From the NCBI RefSeq assembly GCF_052116305.1, contig NZ_JBQKLI010000001.1:124001-188000 (forward strand): a stretch of 64,000 nt of DNA, read 5' to 3'. The position numbers and the translations under genes are program-made. Origin of the DNA: JBQKLI01 sp012798975. Its GTDB lineage: Bacteria > Bacillota > Clostridia > Tissierellales > Peptoniphilaceae. How positions within the stretch are numbered: the stretch's first letter is position 1; every line of letters starts with the position of its first letter. A model generated the notes under the pieces. That model saw only the letters and a list, made by a program, of their open reading frames with translations, made no database searches and was not told where the DNA came from. Below are positions 63,167 to 64,000 of the stretch, piece by piece.

Positions 63167-63877
63167 TTAATACCTCCTTACTTTTACAATATTGCCATTT
63201 ACCGATACAATAACAATTTTTTCGCCTTTATCGATAAATTCTCCAAATGTAACTACATCAATGCGGCGTTCGCCTACAATCATAACCCCTGACGGACGAA
63301 GTGCTGTTTCTGCTGTTCCAACTTCTCCAATCACCGCCTTTTCTTCGTTATATTCTTCGTCTTTCTTAGGTTTTGTAACCCTTAAGATAATCGGTTCAAA
63401 AAGCTTGTGCTTATACCCTTGTTTAATGAAGATATAAAGAATTATAGTTGAGACGATGATAGCAATACTTAATGTTAATACAGCAGTAAATATGTCTCCT
63501 ATTGCTAGGAAAATACCCAATATTATAAAGCCTAAACCCGCTATCCCGATAAAGCCGAAACTCGGCACAAAAATTTCAATACCCAGCAAGAGACAACCGA
63601 TTAAAAAGATAATAATATGTATCATTTCCGCATTTCCTAATGTAAAGTTCAGATAAAAAAAACCGATAAAAGATAATAGCGAAAAGATACCTGCAATTCC
63701 GAAAGTAGGCAGAAAGATTTCAATAATAAATAATACTACTGCCGCCACTAAGAGTACAATCGACAATACACTTGTATTTTCTGCTAACGATAATGATGCT
63801 GCAAAGGTTTTACTTGAAATAGAAAACAATGAAATGATCATCATGAGCATAAATAGACCTATTTTTTTATTTTTCAT
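63167..63877 (-). CDS. nfeD: NfeD family membrane protein, short form
   Basis: Partner of flotillins. The 236-residue protein has a signal peptide-like start (about 1-27), three to four membrane segments rich in Gly/Phe (IEIFLPTFGIAGIFSL, IEIFVPSFGFIGIAGLGF), and a C-terminal OB-fold domain (GEVGTAETALRPSGVMIVGERRIDVV at 180-205). The ClpP-like protease domain of long NfeD forms is absent. GGGGG-rich site precedes the ATG. The stop abuts the floA start region. Confidence 0.92.
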   Translation of the reverse strand: MKNKKIGLFMLMMIISLFSISSKTFAASLSLAENTSVLSIVLLVAAVVLFIIEIFLPTFGIAGIFSLLSFIGFFYLNFTLGNAEMIHIIIFLIGCLLLGIEIFVPSFGFIGIAGLGFIILGIFLAIGDIFTAVLTLSIAIIVSTIILYIFIKQGYKHKLFEPIILRVTKPKKDEEYNEEKAVIGEVGTAETALRPSGVMIVGERRIDVVTFGEFIDKGEKIVIVSVNGNIVKVRRY

Positions 63878-63894
63878 ATATATCCCCCTCTTCT

Positions 63895-63900
63895 ATTATA
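63895..63900 (-). promoter_or_regulatory. candidate -10 box of the nfeD-floA operon
   Basis: Perfect TATAAT on the minus strand, about 18 bases before the nfeD start; a second TATAGT lies just upstream. I see no convincing -35. Confidence 0.35.
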
Positions 63901-63932
63901 CATTAAATACTATACAATGGAATTTTGAGTAG

Positions 63933-63963
63933 AAAAAAACTGCTCTGAATAAACAAAGCAGTT
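63933..63963 (-). terminator. terminator of the gene entering from the right edge
   Basis: AACTGCT (63938-63944) pairs with AGCAGTT (63957-63963) around a 12-base loop, followed on the minus strand by a run of T. It follows the partial reading frame at 63974-64000. Confidence 0.75.
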
Positions 63964-63973
63964 ATAATTTAAA

Positions 63974-64000
63974 TTAAAATTTTTTCTTTTTACGTCTAGC
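63974..64000 (-). CDS. C-terminal end of a basic protein, possibly ribosomal protein S21
   Basis: A frame entering from the right edge ends ARRKKKKF and stop. A basic tail right upstream of nfeD-floA fits ribosomal protein S21 (rpsU), which heads this cluster in Bacillus and many Clostridia. Only eight residues are visible, so the identity is context-based. Confidence 0.35.
   Translation of the reverse strand, partial: ARRKKKKF

Noticed and set aside
1..64000. tRNA, rRNA, IS elements and CRISPR arrays
   Set aside because: I saw no cloverleaf-like tRNA region, no rRNA sequence, no transposase frame and no regularly spaced direct repeats.

Overview
The window is gene-dense, AT-rich DNA from the chromosome of a low-GC Gram-positive bacterium, most likely an anaerobe of the Clostridia/Tissierellia type. 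The evidence is a PolC-type replicase, LexA with Firmicute-style boxes, RNase Y, FloA/NfeD, pyruvate phosphate dikinase with its regulator, meso-diaminopimelate dehydrogenase, AGGAGG ribosome binding sites and frequent TTG starts. No rRNA, tRNA, insertion sequence, prophage or CRISPR array was found. The sporulation genes that often sit between these housekeeping genes in spore formers are missing, which hints at a non-sporulating lineage. The genus cannot be given from sequence reading alone.

Layout. 1-3.8 kb: lysine/diaminopimelate operon (lysA end, asd, dapA, dapB, ddh). 3.8-7.3 kb, minus strand: ppdK and its kinase/phosphotransferase regulator. 7.6-10.8 kb: dprA-topA. 10.8-12.4 kb: rpsB-tsf. 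12.4-14.3 kb: a purine permease behind a long structured leader. 14.4-23.7 kb: pyrH-frr-uppS-cdsA-rseP-ispG-polC. 23.7-29.8 kb: phoH-ybeY-cdd-era-recO, then a GlyS-like orphan and a second PPDK regulator. 29.9-38.0 kb: miaB-mutS-mutL-miaA and a PLP enzyme. 38.0-39.1 kb: divergent lexA and a YneA-like gene under an SOS promoter region. 39.2-43.9 kb, minus: Xer-type recombinase, aminotransferase, PHP phosphoesterase, RNase Y. 44.0-48.5 kb, minus: a Mre11/Rad50-like cassette with the ATPase split over separate genes, downstream of recA. 48.6-61.6 kb, minus: pgsA, ftsK, dut, pnp, rpsO, ribF, truB, nrnA, rbfA, infB, ylxR, nusA, rimP. 61.8-63.9 kb, minus: a small membrane protein, floA, nfeD, then the end of a basic protein.

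Most genes are conserved housekeeping genes for translation, RNA turnover, DNA repair, the SOS response and envelope synthesis. Four observations stand out. (1) An intact 612-codon relative of the glycyl-tRNA synthetase beta subunit sits where glyQ-glyS normally lies, but glyQ is absent. (2) The Rad50-like ATPase next to recA is split into a Walker A half, an 80-residue coiled-coil protein and a signature/Walker B half. (3) RNase Y has no ATG, GTG or TTG that would give the normal membrane anchor; the only start with a well-placed ribosome binding site is ATT. (4) The usual junctions polC-rimP and floA-phoH are both broken, and one inversion of about 38 kb would restore both. The PolC PHP domain also appears to have lost metal ligands, and several leaders (permease, pyrH, rpsB, rpsO) carry hairpins of unassigned regulatory function.
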